64,000 bases of DNA from DATAZK01 sp963731205 (GCA_963731205.1 CAVSUJ010000001.1:1674001-1738000), one strand, 5' to 3'. Counted from the first letter of the stretch, positions 44,780 to 54,444 are shown. Notes: generated from the sequence alone by a model not told the origin. Numbers and translations: made by a program.

Positions 44780-45409
44780 CTACGGGACCGGCGGGAGCCC
44801 GAGGTCAGCGGTGACCGCGTGCTCAGCAAGGCGCCAGCCGAAGCGGCCCTCCTCGAGGCGTGACCAACCGGCATTGGGCAGGCCTCCGAGCACGTGACGG
44901 GACCGCACCGGGATCCCGAGCATCAGGTCGATCAGCGAGCGTGCCGTTCCGCCGTGCGTGACGGCGAGCACGACCTCCGTCGACGGACCCTCCAGCAGCG
45001 GCGATACGGCTTGCAGCGCCCTGGCCCCGACCTCGCCGTAGGTCTCTCCCCCACCGCGGCGCAGCCCTTCGCGATCGCCGCTGAGCCACTCGGCGGTCTC
45101 CTCCGGAAACGTCTCCTTGACCTCGTCGAGGGTCAGGCCTGACCAGCCGCCGATGTCGATCTCGCGGAGCCTCTCGTCGAGCGTCATGTTCTGGCCCAGC
45201 AGCTCGGCGACGGGACGACCTGTCTCCACCGCGCGCGAGGAGTCCGAAGAGAGGATGGCTACCGGCCGGTGGGCGGCGATCAGCGGGGCGACGCGTGCTG
45301 CCTGTGCGATGCCGACGTCGTCGAGCGGCACATCCACCTGGCCCTGGAAGCGGCCCGACGCGTTGTACGCGGTGCGCCCGTGGCGAAGCAGCAGCAGCTG
45401 CCGGCTCAC
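44780..45409 (-). CDS. gpgP: Histidine phosphatase, probable glucosyl-3-phosphoglycerate phosphatase
   Basis: The 209-residue phosphoglycerate-mutase-fold phosphatase has the phospho-His motif LLRHGRT (H10) and the second catalytic His in VTHGGTARSL. GTG 45409 is chosen because it overlaps the rsfS stop as GTGA and starts just before the motif; the frame is open further upstream. In M. tuberculosis the gene after nadD and rsfS is gpgP (Rv2419c), which dephosphorylates glucosyl-3-phosphoglycerate in methylglucose lipopolysaccharide synthesis. The same order here supports that name, but other sugar-phosphate phosphatases look alike. Confidence 0.78.
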   Translation of the reverse strand: MSRQLLLLRHGRTAYNASGRFQGQVDVPLDDVGIAQAARVAPLIAAHRPVAILSSDSSRAVETGRPVAELLGQNMTLDERLREIDIGGWSGLTLDEVKETFPEETAEWLSGDREGLRRGGGETYGEVGARALQAVSPLLEGPSTEVVLAVTHGGTARSLIDLMLGIPVRSRHVLGGLPNAGWSRLEEGRFGWRLAEHAVTADLGLPPVP

Positions 45410-45819
45410 TCTCCGGAGGTGGCGGCTGCAGGCACCGCCCGTGATTGGGCAGCGTCGACGAAGGGCAACTGCGGGCAGTCCTTCCACAGCCGCTCGAGGG
45501 CGTAGTACTCCCGCTCCTCGGCATGCTGGACGTGGACCACGACGTCGCCGAAATCGAGCAGCACCCAGCGGCCCTCACGCTCACCCTCGCGCCGCACAGG
45601 CTTGACCCCCGCCTCGCGCATGCGCAGTTCAACCTCATCGACGATGGAGCTGACCTGGCGCTCGGTGGGCGCGCTGGTCAGCACGAACGTGTCGGTGATG
45701 GCCAGGCGGTCAGCGACGTCGAGAACGGTGACGTCGGTGGCGAGCTTGTCGGCTGCGGCCTGCGCCGCGACCATGGCGAGCTCGACGGCGGCGGGGGCAG
45801 CGGGCACAGGCGACTCCAT
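45406..45819 (-). CDS. rsfS: Ribosomal silencing factor RsfS
   Basis: The protein is about 137 residues and of the RsfS/DUF143 family: DKLATDVTVLDVADRLAITDTFVLTSAPTERQV, then RREGEREGRWVLLDFGDVVVHVQ and REYYALERLW. It binds ribosomal protein L14 and blocks subunit joining when nutrients are short. ATG 45819 gives the usual family length but has no good ribosome site, so the start could differ by some codons. It follows nadD and overlaps gpgP, a conserved actinobacterial order. Confidence 0.9.
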   Translation of the reverse strand: MESPVPAAPAAVELAMVAAQAAADKLATDVTVLDVADRLAITDTFVLTSAPTERQVSSIVDEVELRMREAGVKPVRREGEREGRWVLLDFGDVVVHVQHAEEREYYALERLWKDCPQLPFVDAAQSRAVPAAATSGE

Positions 45820-45880
45820 CGGTTCGAAAAGGGGTTCGTAGGTATCAACCCCGAAGCAAGGGTGGCACATTCCGGCCGGG

Positions 45881-46480
45881 TTAGTCCGCTTCTTTCTCGC
45901 GGTAGAGCCGGCGCTTGTCGACATAGCGGACGACAGGGTCCGGCACGAGGTACCAGATCGGCGCGCCGCGCCCCACCCGGGCCCGGCAGTCCGACGACGA
46001 GATCGTCAGCGCCGGGACCTCCAGCGTGCTGACCGATCCCACCGGAAAACGCTCGTCGAGTGCCAGCTCGTAACCCGGCCGCGAAACCCCGACGAAATGG
46101 GCCATCGAGAACAGTTCCGGTGCGGAATGCCAATCCAGGATCTGTGCCATCGCGTCAGCGCCGGTGATGAAGAACAGCTCCGCGCCGGGCCGCGCGGCGC
46201 CGAGTTCGCGCAGCGTGTCGAAGGTGTAGGTGAGCCCGGGACGGTCGATGTCGATGCGGCTGACGGAAAATGTCGGGTTCGTCGCCGTCGCGAGCACCGT
46301 CATCAGGTAGCGGTCTTCGGCGCTGGAGACCTCCCGCTCGGTCTTCTGCCACGGCTGACCCGTCGGCACGAAGATGACCTCGGAAAGGTCATACAGCGCG
46401 GCCACTTCGCTGGCGGCGACCAGGTGGCCATGATGGATGGGGTCGAAAGTGCCGCCCATCACCCCGATGCGCTCGCCCAC
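45881..46480 (-). CDS. nadD: Nicotinate-nucleotide adenylyltransferase
   Basis: The 199-residue nucleotidyltransferase has GGTFDPIHHGH (9-19), the ATP-binding signature, and ISSSDCRARV, equivalent to the ISSTxxR motif. It makes nicotinic acid adenine dinucleotide in NAD synthesis. GTG 46480 with GGAAG seven bases upstream gives the normal N-terminus; GTG 46519, directly after the stop of the VWA gene, would add 13 residues. It lies in the conserved proA-moxR-VWA-nadD-rsfS order. Confidence 0.93.
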   Translation of the reverse strand: MGERIGVMGGTFDPIHHGHLVAASEVAALYDLSEVIFVPTGQPWQKTEREVSSAEDRYLMTVLATATNPTFSVSRIDIDRPGLTYTFDTLRELGAARPGAELFFITGADAMAQILDWHSAPELFSMAHFVGVSRPGYELALDERFPVGSVSTLEVPALTISSSDCRARVGRGAPIWYLVPDPVVRYVDKRRLYREKEAD

Positions 46481-46519
46481 TGGCCCGCTTCCGGCTCTGC
46501 CTGTTGAAGTGCTCCGCAC

Positions 46520-47914
46520 TTACGTGGGCAGCAGGCGCTGCACGAATTCGGCGAGCTGTTCCACATTGCGGCACTCGACCATCTCATCGAACAGCGGCTC
46601 GTACGTCTTGGTCGCGGAATCGCCCGATCCCCAGTAGGTACGCGGCTCCGGGTTCAGCCAGTACGCGTGACGCGCTTCCTTGACCAGCCGGCGGACGGTC
46701 GGCGCCGCCGCCGAGCGATGGTTGTTACGCGCGTCGCCGAGCACCAGCAGCGAGGTCTTCGGGGTGATCGCGTCGGGGTAGCGGTCGGCGAACACCTCGA
46801 AGGCGTGGCCGTAATCGCTGTGGCCGTCGAACCAGACGAGGTCGGCATTCTGTGCGATGCGAGCCATGGCATCGCTGATGTCGACCGAACGCAGGTAGTC
46901 GGTCACCTCGTCGCAGGTGTCGATGAAAGCGAACGCCCGCACCTTGGAGAACTGCTCCCGGAGCGCATGGGTGAGCATCAGCGTGAAGTGCGCGAACGAG
47001 CTCACCGAGCCCGAGACGTCGCAGAACACGACCAGCTCCGGCTTGTGGGGCTTGTGCGGCTTGTGCTTGGTCTCCAGCGGCACCCCGCCGGTGGCGAGCG
47101 AGGCCCGCACGGTGCGCCGGAAGTCGAGCTTGCCGGCGCGGCCGAGACGGCGCTTGGCGGTCAGGCGCGTGGCGAGGCGGCGCGCCAGCGGCTGCACCTG
47201 GCGGCGCAGCTCGATCAGGTCGTTACGCGACGCGCGCAGGAAGTCGACCTGGTCGGTCAGCGGCTTCACGGCGCTGCGCGTCACCGACTCGACGCCCTTG
47301 GTCTCGGCCAGCCGGCGCCGCACCTCGCTCTCCACGGCCTCTTCAAAGGCCTTGATGCGATCAGCGATGGTCTGGCGGGCGACCTTCTCGGCGAGGCCAC
47401 CGCGCTCCTGATCGCCCATCATGGCGGCGAGGAGGGAGGCGATCAGCGTCTCCGGAGACAGCGCCCGCAGCACGCGGTAGGCGAAGTACGACTGGCGTCC
47501 GGCCGGCGAATCGGTTCGTCCGAGGCTGCTGACCGCGGCCCGGGCGAAGCGCCGGATCGCGTCTTCGTCGCCGTCGAGCAGCAGGTCACGCAGCTGATCG
47601 CGCATCGCCTTGGAGAGGTCGGCGGCGTCCATCGGCTCGCCGTCACCCTCACCCTCGCCGGGGACGAACTCCTCATCGCCGACGCCGTCGCCGATCTTCG
47701 GTGGGAACCACAGGTCGAAGAGGGTGTCGAAGGTCGGCCGGTGAGCGGCACGCTTGCACGCCGTCGCCGCGAACGCCGCCCGCAGATGCTCGCGCTGGAC
47801 GATGTCGACCTTGCCCAGCGCGCGCATGGCATCGACGGTCTCGGCCGTGCTCACCGGAATGCCCGCCTGGCGCAGCGCGCCGGCGAATTCGACGGTGCGG
47901 TCGAGCAGGCTCAT
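46520..47914 (-). CDS. VWA (CoxE-like) protein, partner of MoxR ATPase
   Basis: The 464-residue protein has an acidic segment (about 75-100), a helical middle, and a C-terminal von Willebrand A domain. The domain carries the metal-ion site DVSGS (299-303) and conserved downstream FDGHSDYGHA. This is the CoxE/Rv2425c type. Such proteins work with MoxR AAA+ ATPases as chaperones for metal-centre insertion or complex assembly; the client is unknown. Its start overlaps the stop of the MoxR gene. Confidence 0.9.
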   Translation of the reverse strand: MSLLDRTVEFAGALRQAGIPVSTAETVDAMRALGKVDIVQREHLRAAFAATACKRAAHRPTFDTLFDLWFPPKIGDGVGDEEFVPGEGEGDGEPMDAADLSKAMRDQLRDLLLDGDEDAIRRFARAAVSSLGRTDSPAGRQSYFAYRVLRALSPETLIASLLAAMMGDQERGGLAEKVARQTIADRIKAFEEAVESEVRRRLAETKGVESVTRSAVKPLTDQVDFLRASRNDLIELRRQVQPLARRLATRLTAKRRLGRAGKLDFRRTVRASLATGGVPLETKHKPHKPHKPELVVFCDVSGSVSSFAHFTLMLTHALREQFSKVRAFAFIDTCDEVTDYLRSVDISDAMARIAQNADLVWFDGHSDYGHAFEVFADRYPDAITPKTSLLVLGDARNNHRSAAAPTVRRLVKEARHAYWLNPEPRTYWGSGDSATKTYEPLFDEMVECRNVEQLAEFVQRLLPT

Positions 47915-48780
47915 GAGAGCTTGAGCTGGCTGATCGCGCGTGCCTGGTCGCTCGCGTGCTTGAGCACGACTCCCAGGGTGCTGCTGACGGCCTCCTCGTC
48001 AAGGGTGTCGAGGCCGAGCGCCAGCAGGGTGTGCGCCCAGTCGATCGACTCGGCGACGGACGGGGCCTTCTTCAGCTCCATCGCACGAAGCGCCCGGATC
48101 GTGCGCACGAGCTGCTCGGCCAGCTCCTCGGGGAGCTCGGGCACCCGCGCCTTGACGATCGCCTTCTCGCGCTCGGCACCGGGGTAATCGATGTAGAGGT
48201 ACAGGCAGCGCCGCTTGAGCGCCTCGGAGAGCTCGCGTGTCGCGTTGGACGTCAGGACGACGAACGGGCGCCGGGCGGCCTCGATGGTGCCGAGCTCGGG
48301 AATGGTCACCTGGAAGTCCGACAGCACCTCCAGCAACAGCCCTTCGACCTCGACATCAGCCTTGTCGGTCTCGTCGATCAGCAGCACGGTCGGCTCGGTG
48401 CGACGGATCGCCGTCAGCAGCGGGCGCGAGAGCAGGAATTCCTCGCTGAAGATGTCATCGTGCGTGGCGTCCCAGTCGGCGTCTCCCCCGGATGCCTGGA
48501 TACGCAGCAGCTGCTTCTTGTAGTTCCACTCATACAGCGCGCGTGCCTCATCAAGGCCCTCGTAGCACTGCAGGCGTACCAGATCCGACTTCGTGGCGGC
48601 CGCGACGGCCTTGGCCAGCTCGGTCTTTCCGGTGCCCGCCGGTCCCTCGACCAGCAGCGGCTTGCCCAGCCGATCCGCCAGGAAGACGGTGGTGGCAATG
48701 GCGTCATCAGCGAGATAGCCGGCCGCTGCCAACCGGTCGCGAACGTCGGCCACGTCGCCGAACACAGGGAATTGCTGCAC
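47911..48780 (-). CDS. MoxR-family AAA+ ATPase
   Basis: The 289-residue AAA+ ATPase has Walker A GPAGTGKT (46-53), Walker B LLIDETDKAD, sensor 1 LTSNATRELSEALKRRC-type sequence and the Arg finger region RRC. GTG 48780 is chosen over GTG 48807 because GGAG lies seven bases upstream and the extra nine residues have no family support. It forms a MoxR/VWA pair with the next gene, as Rv2426c/Rv2425c do in M. tuberculosis. Confidence 0.9.
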   Translation of the reverse strand: MQQFPVFGDVADVRDRLAAAGYLADDAIATTVFLADRLGKPLLVEGPAGTGKTELAKAVAAATKSDLVRLQCYEGLDEARALYEWNYKKQLLRIQASGGDADWDATHDDIFSEEFLLSRPLLTAIRRTEPTVLLIDETDKADVEVEGLLLEVLSDFQVTIPELGTIEAARRPFVVLTSNATRELSEALKRRCLYLYIDYPGAEREKAIVKARVPELPEELAEQLVRTIRALRAMELKKAPSVAESIDWAHTLLALGLDTLDEEAVSSTLGVVLKHASDQARAISQLKLS

Positions 48781-48952
48781 GGGCTCACTCCGAGGATTTG
48801 GCGCCACAAGTCGTCAGGCGAATAGGTCAGTCTTTCATGCATCCGGAGTGAAATGTCAGACAGTGCCAGCCCAGCGCCCGGATGGTGCGGCTCAGCAGGC
48901 CACGACCGGGTCGCGACTGTTGGCGAAACACCGAGCGGGTAGGGGCGAAAGC

Positions 48953-49822
48953 ATGAAGGTGGCATATCTCGGCATGGGCCGGATGGGACGTCTCACGGCG
49001 GCTCACATCCTGAGCGCCGGTCACGAGTTGACCGTCTGGAATCGCACCCCCGGCAAGGCCGGCGAGCTACTCGAACGCGGCGCGCAGGAGGCGCCCAGCG
49101 TCGAGGAAGCCGTCAAGGACGCTGATGCCGTGGTGCTGATGCTCTTCGACGGCGAGAGCGTCGCAGAGCTGCTCGGGCCCATCGCCGCCGGCGCCCCGGC
49201 CGGGACGCTCGTCATCGACAACACCACCACTGGTCCAGGCGCGGCACGCCGGCTCGGTGAGCAGGCCCGCGCCCTCGGTCTGCGCTACGTGGACGCGCCG
49301 GTCGTCGGGAGTCTGGCACCGGCCCGCGATGGCACGCTCGGCATCGTCGTCGGCGGCAGTGACGAGGACGTCGCTGCCGCCCGGCCGCTGCTGGAACTCT
49401 GGGGAGCTCCGGACCGCATTCGCCACCTCGGTCCCGTCGGCGCGGGGAACGCCCTGAAAACCGTCATCAACATGTGTCTGGGCATCGCGATGGCCGGCGT
49501 CGGCGAGGCGATGCGGCTCGGCGCTGAGCTGTCGTTGCCGCAGGACGTCGTGCTCGACGCCCTCGAGGCCGGACCGTTCGGCTTCAGCGTCAAGCAGAAG
49601 CGGGAAATGTTGCAGAAGGGCGACTTCCGGCCGGCGACGTTCTCGCTCGACCTGATGGCCAAGGATCTTCAGGTCGCGCTCGAAGCCGCGGGTGCTGCTG
49701 CGGGCGAGCTCCCCGTATTACGTGACAGTCTCGCGCTGGCCCGCGAAGCCTCCGCCGCCGGACACGGCGAGGACGACTACGCGGCCATGGGCGGCTATCG
49801 CGCCGGGGAGCTCGGCCGCTAG
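48953..49822 (+). CDS. NAD(P)-dependent beta-hydroxyacid dehydrogenase (3-hydroxyisobutyrate type)
   Basis: The 289-residue protein has the nucleotide fold GMGRMG (7-12), the substrate signature DNTTTGPGAARR (89-100) and the catalytic Lys K169 in GAGNALKTVIN. This is the 3-hydroxyisobutyrate/tartronate-semialdehyde reductase family; 6-phosphogluconate-like and imine reductases are close relatives. AGGGGCGA stands six bases before ATG 48953. It is the only plus-strand gene inside the long minus-strand housekeeping block. Its end overlaps the next gene by four bases. Confidence 0.88.
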   Translation: MKVAYLGMGRMGRLTAAHILSAGHELTVWNRTPGKAGELLERGAQEAPSVEEAVKDADAVVLMLFDGESVAELLGPIAAGAPAGTLVIDNTTTGPGAARRLGEQARALGLRYVDAPVVGSLAPARDGTLGIVVGGSDEDVAAARPLLELWGAPDRIRHLGPVGAGNALKTVINMCLGIAMAGVGEAMRLGAELSLPQDVVLDALEAGPFGFSVKQKREMLQKGDFRPATFSLDLMAKDLQVALEAAGAAAGELPVLRDSLALAREASAAGHGEDDYAAMGGYRAGELGR

Positions 49823-50499
49823 GACTCGTTGGCCGGAGGGGGCTCGGGTGACCCCGAAAGCAGGTGAGTGGCAAGCAGCTGCTGAGCCTGCTCCGCCAGG
49901 CGGTGCTCGGCCCGTTCGACGACCTTGTCGACGTTGCGGGCGATCCAGACGGCCATCGCCGCGATGGGGAGTTCGAGTACGAAGGCGAGCACCAGCGCCT
50001 GCGTGATCGCCCATCCACCATTCGACGTCAACACGTCGAACCAGGCGTCCACCAGCAGCAGAGTGGCCGTCGCTGCAGCAGGCAGCTGGACCTGCCGCCG
50101 TCCCTGCCAGGCCAGCAGCGCCGTGCGGGTCATGGCGAAGAGCAGCAGGACGTCGAACCCGATCCAGGCCAGGTTGTAGTGCTGGTCCGTCGTGCGGTCG
50201 GGGAGCACGTAACCGAGATAGACGATCCACGGCACCAGCACGAGCGCCCCGGAGGCGAAGACCGGAGCCACCCAGCGCGGGGCGGTACGGCGCACGCCGA
50301 GAGGCACGGCGGCGATGAACGAGACGACCTCTTCGACCTCTTCCGGCGTGGAGTTGCTGTCGAGGATCCCGGCGAACGCCTCCGCCGCCGCATCGGAGTC
50401 GACGCTGCGGGCCGGCAGGGGCGCCTGCTCGGCCGCCTCTTCCACGGGCCTCGTGTCCATCGCCTCGACCGGGTCGGCCGGTTCATCCGCGTCGAACAT
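49819..50499 (-). CDS. Hypothetical membrane protein, proA operon
   Basis: The 226-residue protein has an acidic, disordered N-terminus (about 1-75) and five hydrophobic segments between about 78 and 185 (SGALVLVPWIVYLGYVLP, WIGFDVLLLFAMTRTALLAW, ATATLLLVDAWFDVL, ITQALVLAFVLELPIAAMAVW). An amphipathic tail follows. I do not recognise a named family, though similar proteins occur across actinomycetes. ATG 50499 follows GAGGGGGG. It begins 13 bases after proA, so it is probably co-transcribed. Confidence 0.78.
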   Translation of the reverse strand: MFDADEPADPVEAMDTRPVEEAAEQAPLPARSVDSDAAAEAFAGILDSNSTPEEVEEVVSFIAAVPLGVRRTAPRWVAPVFASGALVLVPWIVYLGYVLPDRTTDQHYNLAWIGFDVLLLFAMTRTALLAWQGRRQVQLPAAATATLLLVDAWFDVLTSNGGWAITQALVLAFVLELPIAAMAVWIARNVDKVVERAEHRLAEQAQQLLATHLLSGSPEPPPANES

Positions 50500-50512
50500 C
50501 CCGCCCCCCTCG

Positions 50513-51820
50513 CTACTCGCGGATGTGCCCGTCTCCGGTGACAACCCACTTCGTCGACGTCAGCTCCGGCAGGCCCATCGGACCGCGCGCGTGCAGCTTC
50601 TGCGTGCTGATACCCACCTCGGCGCCCATCCCGAACTGCTCGCCGTCGGTGAAGCGGGTCGACGCGTTGACCATGACGGCCGCGCTGTCACAACCCGCGA
50701 TGAACGCGCGGGACGCTGCCAGCGACCGGGTGATGATCGCCTCGGTGTGAGCACTGCCCCAGGTGCGGATGTGCTCCAGCGCCTCGTCGAGGGTGCTGAC
50801 GATGGCGACGGCGATGTCGAGCGAGAGGTACTCCTCGGCCCAGTCGACATCTTTCGCGGCGATCACGTTGGCGTCGTAGGCCTGGACGGCCGGATCCCCG
50901 TGCACCGTCACCCGGGCGGCGTTCAGCGCCGGCAACAGAATGCTCAGGAAATCCGGGGCGATCGCGCGGTGTACGAGGACAGTCTCGGCCGCATTGCAGA
51001 CGCTCGGACGCGAGGTCTTCGCGTTCAGCACGATCCGCAGCGCCATCTCGAGATCGGCGTCCTCGTCGACATAGATGTGGCAATTGCCGACGCCGGTCTC
51101 GATGACGGGGACGGTCGATTCCTCGACGACGGTGCGGATCAGACCGGCGCCGCCGCGGGGAATGATCAGGTCGACGATCCCGCGCAGCCGCAGCAGCGCC
51201 TTCACCGAGTCATGGTCGACACCGGGAACCAGATTCACGATGTCGGCGGGCAGCCCCGCACTCTCGGCCGCAGCGCGCAGCACTCCGACCAGCGCGGTAT
51301 TGCTGTGGTAAGCCGAGCCGCTGCCGCGAAGCAACGCCACGTTGCCGCTCTTCAGGCAGAGCCCGGCAGCATCCACGGTGACGTTGGGACGGGCCTCGTA
51401 GACGATCCCGACGACACCGAACGGCACCCGCACCTGCCGGATCTCGAGCCCGTTGGCCAGCGTGCTGCCGCGCACCACCTCGCCGACCGGGTCGGGCAGG
51501 CCGGCCACCTGACGCAGTCCGTCGGCCATCGCCTCGATGCGCGCCGGAGTCAGCGTGAGCCGGTCGATCATCGCCGCCGATGTGCCGTTGGCGGCGGCCG
51601 TCTGCACGTCGCGCTCGTTGGCGGCGAGCAGGTCGGCTGACGATGCGAGCAACGCATCGGCCATCGCTTCGAGCGCCGCATCCTTGACCGCCCGCGTCGC
51701 GTTGGCGAGCGCCATAGCGGCCGCTTTCGCCTGGAGCGCCACCTCGCGAACGGATGCCTCCGGCGCGCCGGCGAGCACCGCGGACTGCTCGGCCTGGGCG
51801 CTTTCGGACAGCAAAGACAT
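50513..51820 (-). CDS. proA: Gamma-glutamyl phosphate reductase
   Basis: The 435-residue aldehyde-dehydrogenase-fold enzyme catalyses the second step of proline synthesis, NADPH reduction of glutamyl-5-phosphate. Signatures are GVVGIVYEARPNVTVD (135-150), PRGGAGLI and the catalytic C275 in SRPSVCNAAET. It is 57 bases downstream of proB. ATG 51820 has no ribosome site. TATCCT (-10 box) ends seven bases before it, so a second, leaderless transcript may start here. The window thus holds both proline synthesis and proline breakdown (putA). Confidence 0.95.
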   Translation of the reverse strand: MSLLSESAQAEQSAVLAGAPEASVREVALQAKAAAMALANATRAVKDAALEAMADALLASSADLLAANERDVQTAAANGTSAAMIDRLTLTPARIEAMADGLRQVAGLPDPVGEVVRGSTLANGLEIRQVRVPFGVVGIVYEARPNVTVDAAGLCLKSGNVALLRGSGSAYHSNTALVGVLRAAAESAGLPADIVNLVPGVDHDSVKALLRLRGIVDLIIPRGGAGLIRTVVEESTVPVIETGVGNCHIYVDEDADLEMALRIVLNAKTSRPSVCNAAETVLVHRAIAPDFLSILLPALNAARVTVHGDPAVQAYDANVIAAKDVDWAEEYLSLDIAVAIVSTLDEALEHIRTWGSAHTEAIITRSLAASRAFIAGCDSAAVMVNASTRFTDGEQFGMGAEVGISTQKLHARGPMGLPELTSTKWVVTGDGHIRE

Positions 51821-51826
51821 GAGAAA

Positions 51827-51832
51827 AGGATA
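51827..51832 (-). promoter_or_regulatory. -10 box TATCCT before proA (leaderless)
   Basis: TATCCT on the minus strand ends seven bases ahead of the proA ATG, which has no ribosome site. No good -35 box is seen. It would uncouple proA from obgE-proB. Confidence 0.4.
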
Positions 51833-51877
51833 CGTACGGCGGTCCAGGCGGTCGCCAGGTTTCCCGGCGCCGCACCA

Positions 51878-52978
51878 TCAGGTCGGGAAGATCACCAGGT
51901 CATCGCGGTGGACGACCTCGCGGGAGTAGCCCGGGCCGAGGTCGGTCGTGGAGCGTCCGAGCATGGCGGGCAGTTCCGTGGCCTCATAGCCGACCAGGCC
52001 GCGGCCCAGCGGTACCCCGGTCGGGCCGACCAGCTCCACGGGATCGCCCGATGCAAAATCGCCCTCGACGCTCGTGATCCCGGCGGCGAGCAACGAACTA
52101 CCCCGCCGCACCAGCGCGTCGACGGCCCCCGCATCGAGGTGGAGCCGGCCTCCCGGGGATGACGCGTGAGCCAGCCAGCGCAGCCGCGACGGAAGTCGCT
52201 TGCCTGCCGGGTGAAACAGGGTGCCGCGATCCTCGCCGGCGAGCAGCGCTGCCAGTTCGTGCGCGGAACCGATGACGGCCGCGCAGCCTTCGGAGGCGGC
52301 GAGTAGCGCTGCGTCGACCTTCGTCTGCATCCCGCCGGTCCCGACGGCCGCACTCCCGATCCCCCGGAACGCCGCGCCGCCCAGATCCCCCGGGGAGCGG
52401 ACGTCAGCGAGCCGTTCGGCGTCGGGGTTGGCCCGCGGATTGCGCTCGTAGACGGCGTCGACGTCGGTGAGCAGGATCAGCAGGTCTGCAGCGACCAGGT
52501 GGGCCACGAGCGCCGCGAGCCGGTCGTTTCCACTGAAGCGGATCTCGTCGGTGGCGATCGCATCGTTCTCGTTCAGCAGCGGGATGACGCCGAGGGACAG
52601 CAGGCGCTCCAGGGTGCGACGGGCGTTGCGGTAGTGCGCGCGGCGGATCACGTCTTCGCTGGTCAGCAACACCTGGCCGACCGACTTGGAGTAGCGGCCG
52701 AAGCTGGCGGCGTAGCGCTCGGCGAGCAGGAGCTGGCCGACGCTGGCGCAGGCCTGCAGCGTCGCGAGGTCACGCGGGCGGCGGGAAAGGCCGAGCGGGG
52801 CGATCCCCGCCGAGATCGCACCGCTGGAGACCAGCACGATGTCGCGGGTCTGGGTGGCGAGCACGTCGACGAGCGCGTCGACCCGCTTCGCGTCCAGGCC
52901 GCCCTTGGCGGTGGTCAGCGAGGACGACCCGACCTTGACGACCACCCGGCGCGCCTTGGCGACGAGCGCGCGGCTCAT
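51878..52978 (-). CDS. proB: Glutamate 5-kinase
   Basis: The 366-residue enzyme catalyses the first step of proline synthesis. The amino-acid-kinase domain has VVVKVGSSSLT (12-22), VSSGAISAG, NENDAIATDEIRFSGNDRLAALVA and GTGGMQTKVDAA. A C-terminal PUA domain (about 275-355) follows, with DAGAVDALVRRGSSLLAAGI. ATG 52978 overlaps the obgE stop as ATGA, so synthesis is coupled to obgE. Proline feedback is usual for the family. Confidence 0.95.
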   Translation of the reverse strand: MSRALVAKARRVVVKVGSSSLTTAKGGLDAKRVDALVDVLATQTRDIVLVSSGAISAGIAPLGLSRRPRDLATLQACASVGQLLLAERYAASFGRYSKSVGQVLLTSEDVIRRAHYRNARRTLERLLSLGVIPLLNENDAIATDEIRFSGNDRLAALVAHLVAADLLILLTDVDAVYERNPRANPDAERLADVRSPGDLGGAAFRGIGSAAVGTGGMQTKVDAALLAASEGCAAVIGSAHELAALLAGEDRGTLFHPAGKRLPSRLRWLAHASSPGGRLHLDAGAVDALVRRGSSLLAAGITSVEGDFASGDPVELVGPTGVPLGRGLVGYEATELPAMLGRSTTDLGPGYSREVVHRDDLVIFPT

Positions 52979-54414
52979 GACGATTCGAGGTCGGCCGCCT
53001 CGCGCTCCTCATAGGGGGTGTGACGCTCGATGAATTCGGCATGGCGCTGGTCACGGCTCTTGCGGACCTGCGTCACGACCCGGCTGTCGGTGCCGCGCGG
53101 GCCGATGGTTGCGTCGGCCAGGGTCGGCTCCCAGTCGAACGTGACGTCGCCGATGCTCACCTCGGCGCCGGCCTCGGCGCCCTGCTTGGCCAGCTCCGCC
53201 TCGACACCGAGCTTGGCGAGCCGGTCACCCAGGAAGCCGATGGCCTCCTCGTTGGTGAAGTCGGTCTGACGCACCCAGCGCAGCGGCTTGCGGCCGTCGA
53301 CCCGGTACTGCTGGGGCCCCACCGGGGTCACGGTGAACTCGTTTCCGCCCACCGGCCGCGGGCGCAGCACGATGCGCGTCGGCTCCGGCGGCACGTGATC
53401 GAGGCGGTAGCGCTCGACGAGCTCGGCCAGGCGCAGGGTCAGGCCGCGCAGCCCCTCATGGCTGGCGGCGCTGATCTCGTGCACTTCGAGCCCTCGCGCT
53501 TCCAGGTCGGGGCGAACGAGATCGGCCAGCTCCCGGGCCTCCGGGACGTCGATCTTGTTCAGCGCGACGAGACGCGGCCGGTCGGTGAGGCCGCCCCCGC
53601 CGTAGGCGTTGAGCTCGGCTTCCAATGCGTCGAGGTCGCTGAGCGGATCGCGTCCGGGATCGAGTGTGGCGCAGTCGAGCACGTGAACCAGCACGCTGCA
53701 GCGCTCGACGTGGCGCAGGAACTCCAGGCCCAGGCCTTTGCCCTCGCTCGCCCCCGGAATGAGGCCGGGCACGTCTGCCACGGTGAACGACGCGTGATCG
53801 CCCGCAGACACGACGCCCAGGTTGGGCACCAGCGTCGTGAACGGGTATTCGGCAATCTTGGGGCGGGCAGCGGAGATGGCAGCGATGAGCGAGGACTTGC
53901 CCGCACTCGGGAAGCCGACGAGCGCCACGTCGGCGACGCTCTTGAGCTCCAGTACGACGTCTTTGGCCTCGCCGGGCTCGCCGAGCAGGGCGAAGCCGGG
54001 CGCCCGGCGCCGGGGAGACGCCAGCGCCGCATTGCCGAGGCCGCCCGCACCGCCCGCGGCAAGCACGTAACGGGTGCCGGCGCCCATGAGGTCGGCGATC
54101 TGCTCGCCGGTCTCGTCATCGACGACGACGGTGCCGTTGGGAACGTGAAGGACCAGATCGGAGCCCTCGGCGCCGGAACGGTTGCTGCCCTGTCCGGGCT
54201 TGCCGGAGGTGGCTTTCTGGTGCGGATGGAAATGGAAGTCCAGCAGCGTCGCGACAGCCGGATCGACCTGCAGGATCACGTCGCCGCCGCGGCCACCATT
54301 ACCGCCGTCGGGACCGCCGAGCGGGATGAACTTCTCGCGGTGGACGCTGGCGCAGCCGTGGCCACCGTTTCCGGCAGCGACGTGCAGGATGACGCGATCA
54401 ACGAAGCTGGGCAC
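52975..54414 (-). CDS. obgE: GTPase ObgE/CgtA
   Basis: The 479-residue protein has three domains: the glycine-rich Obg fold (about 1-160), the G domain with GFPSAGKSSL (167-176), DVPGLI and NKID, and a C-terminal OCT domain (about 345-425) with a charged tail. It acts in 50S ribosome assembly and stress signalling. GTG 54414 has a weak GGTTGGA upstream. It follows rplU and rpmA, the standard order. Confidence 0.96.
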   Translation of the reverse strand: MPSFVDRVILHVAAGNGGHGCASVHREKFIPLGGPDGGNGGRGGDVILQVDPAVATLLDFHFHPHQKATSGKPGQGSNRSGAEGSDLVLHVPNGTVVVDDETGEQIADLMGAGTRYVLAAGGAGGLGNAALASPRRRAPGFALLGEPGEAKDVVLELKSVADVALVGFPSAGKSSLIAAISAARPKIAEYPFTTLVPNLGVVSAGDHASFTVADVPGLIPGASEGKGLGLEFLRHVERCSVLVHVLDCATLDPGRDPLSDLDALEAELNAYGGGGLTDRPRLVALNKIDVPEARELADLVRPDLEARGLEVHEISAASHEGLRGLTLRLAELVERYRLDHVPPEPTRIVLRPRPVGGNEFTVTPVGPQQYRVDGRKPLRWVRQTDFTNEEAIGFLGDRLAKLGVEAELAKQGAEAGAEVSIGDVTFDWEPTLADATIGPRGTDSRVVTQVRKSRDQRHAEFIERHTPYEEREAADLESS

Positions 54415-54444
54415 TGGAATCCAACCTGCTGACGCGTGCGAGCG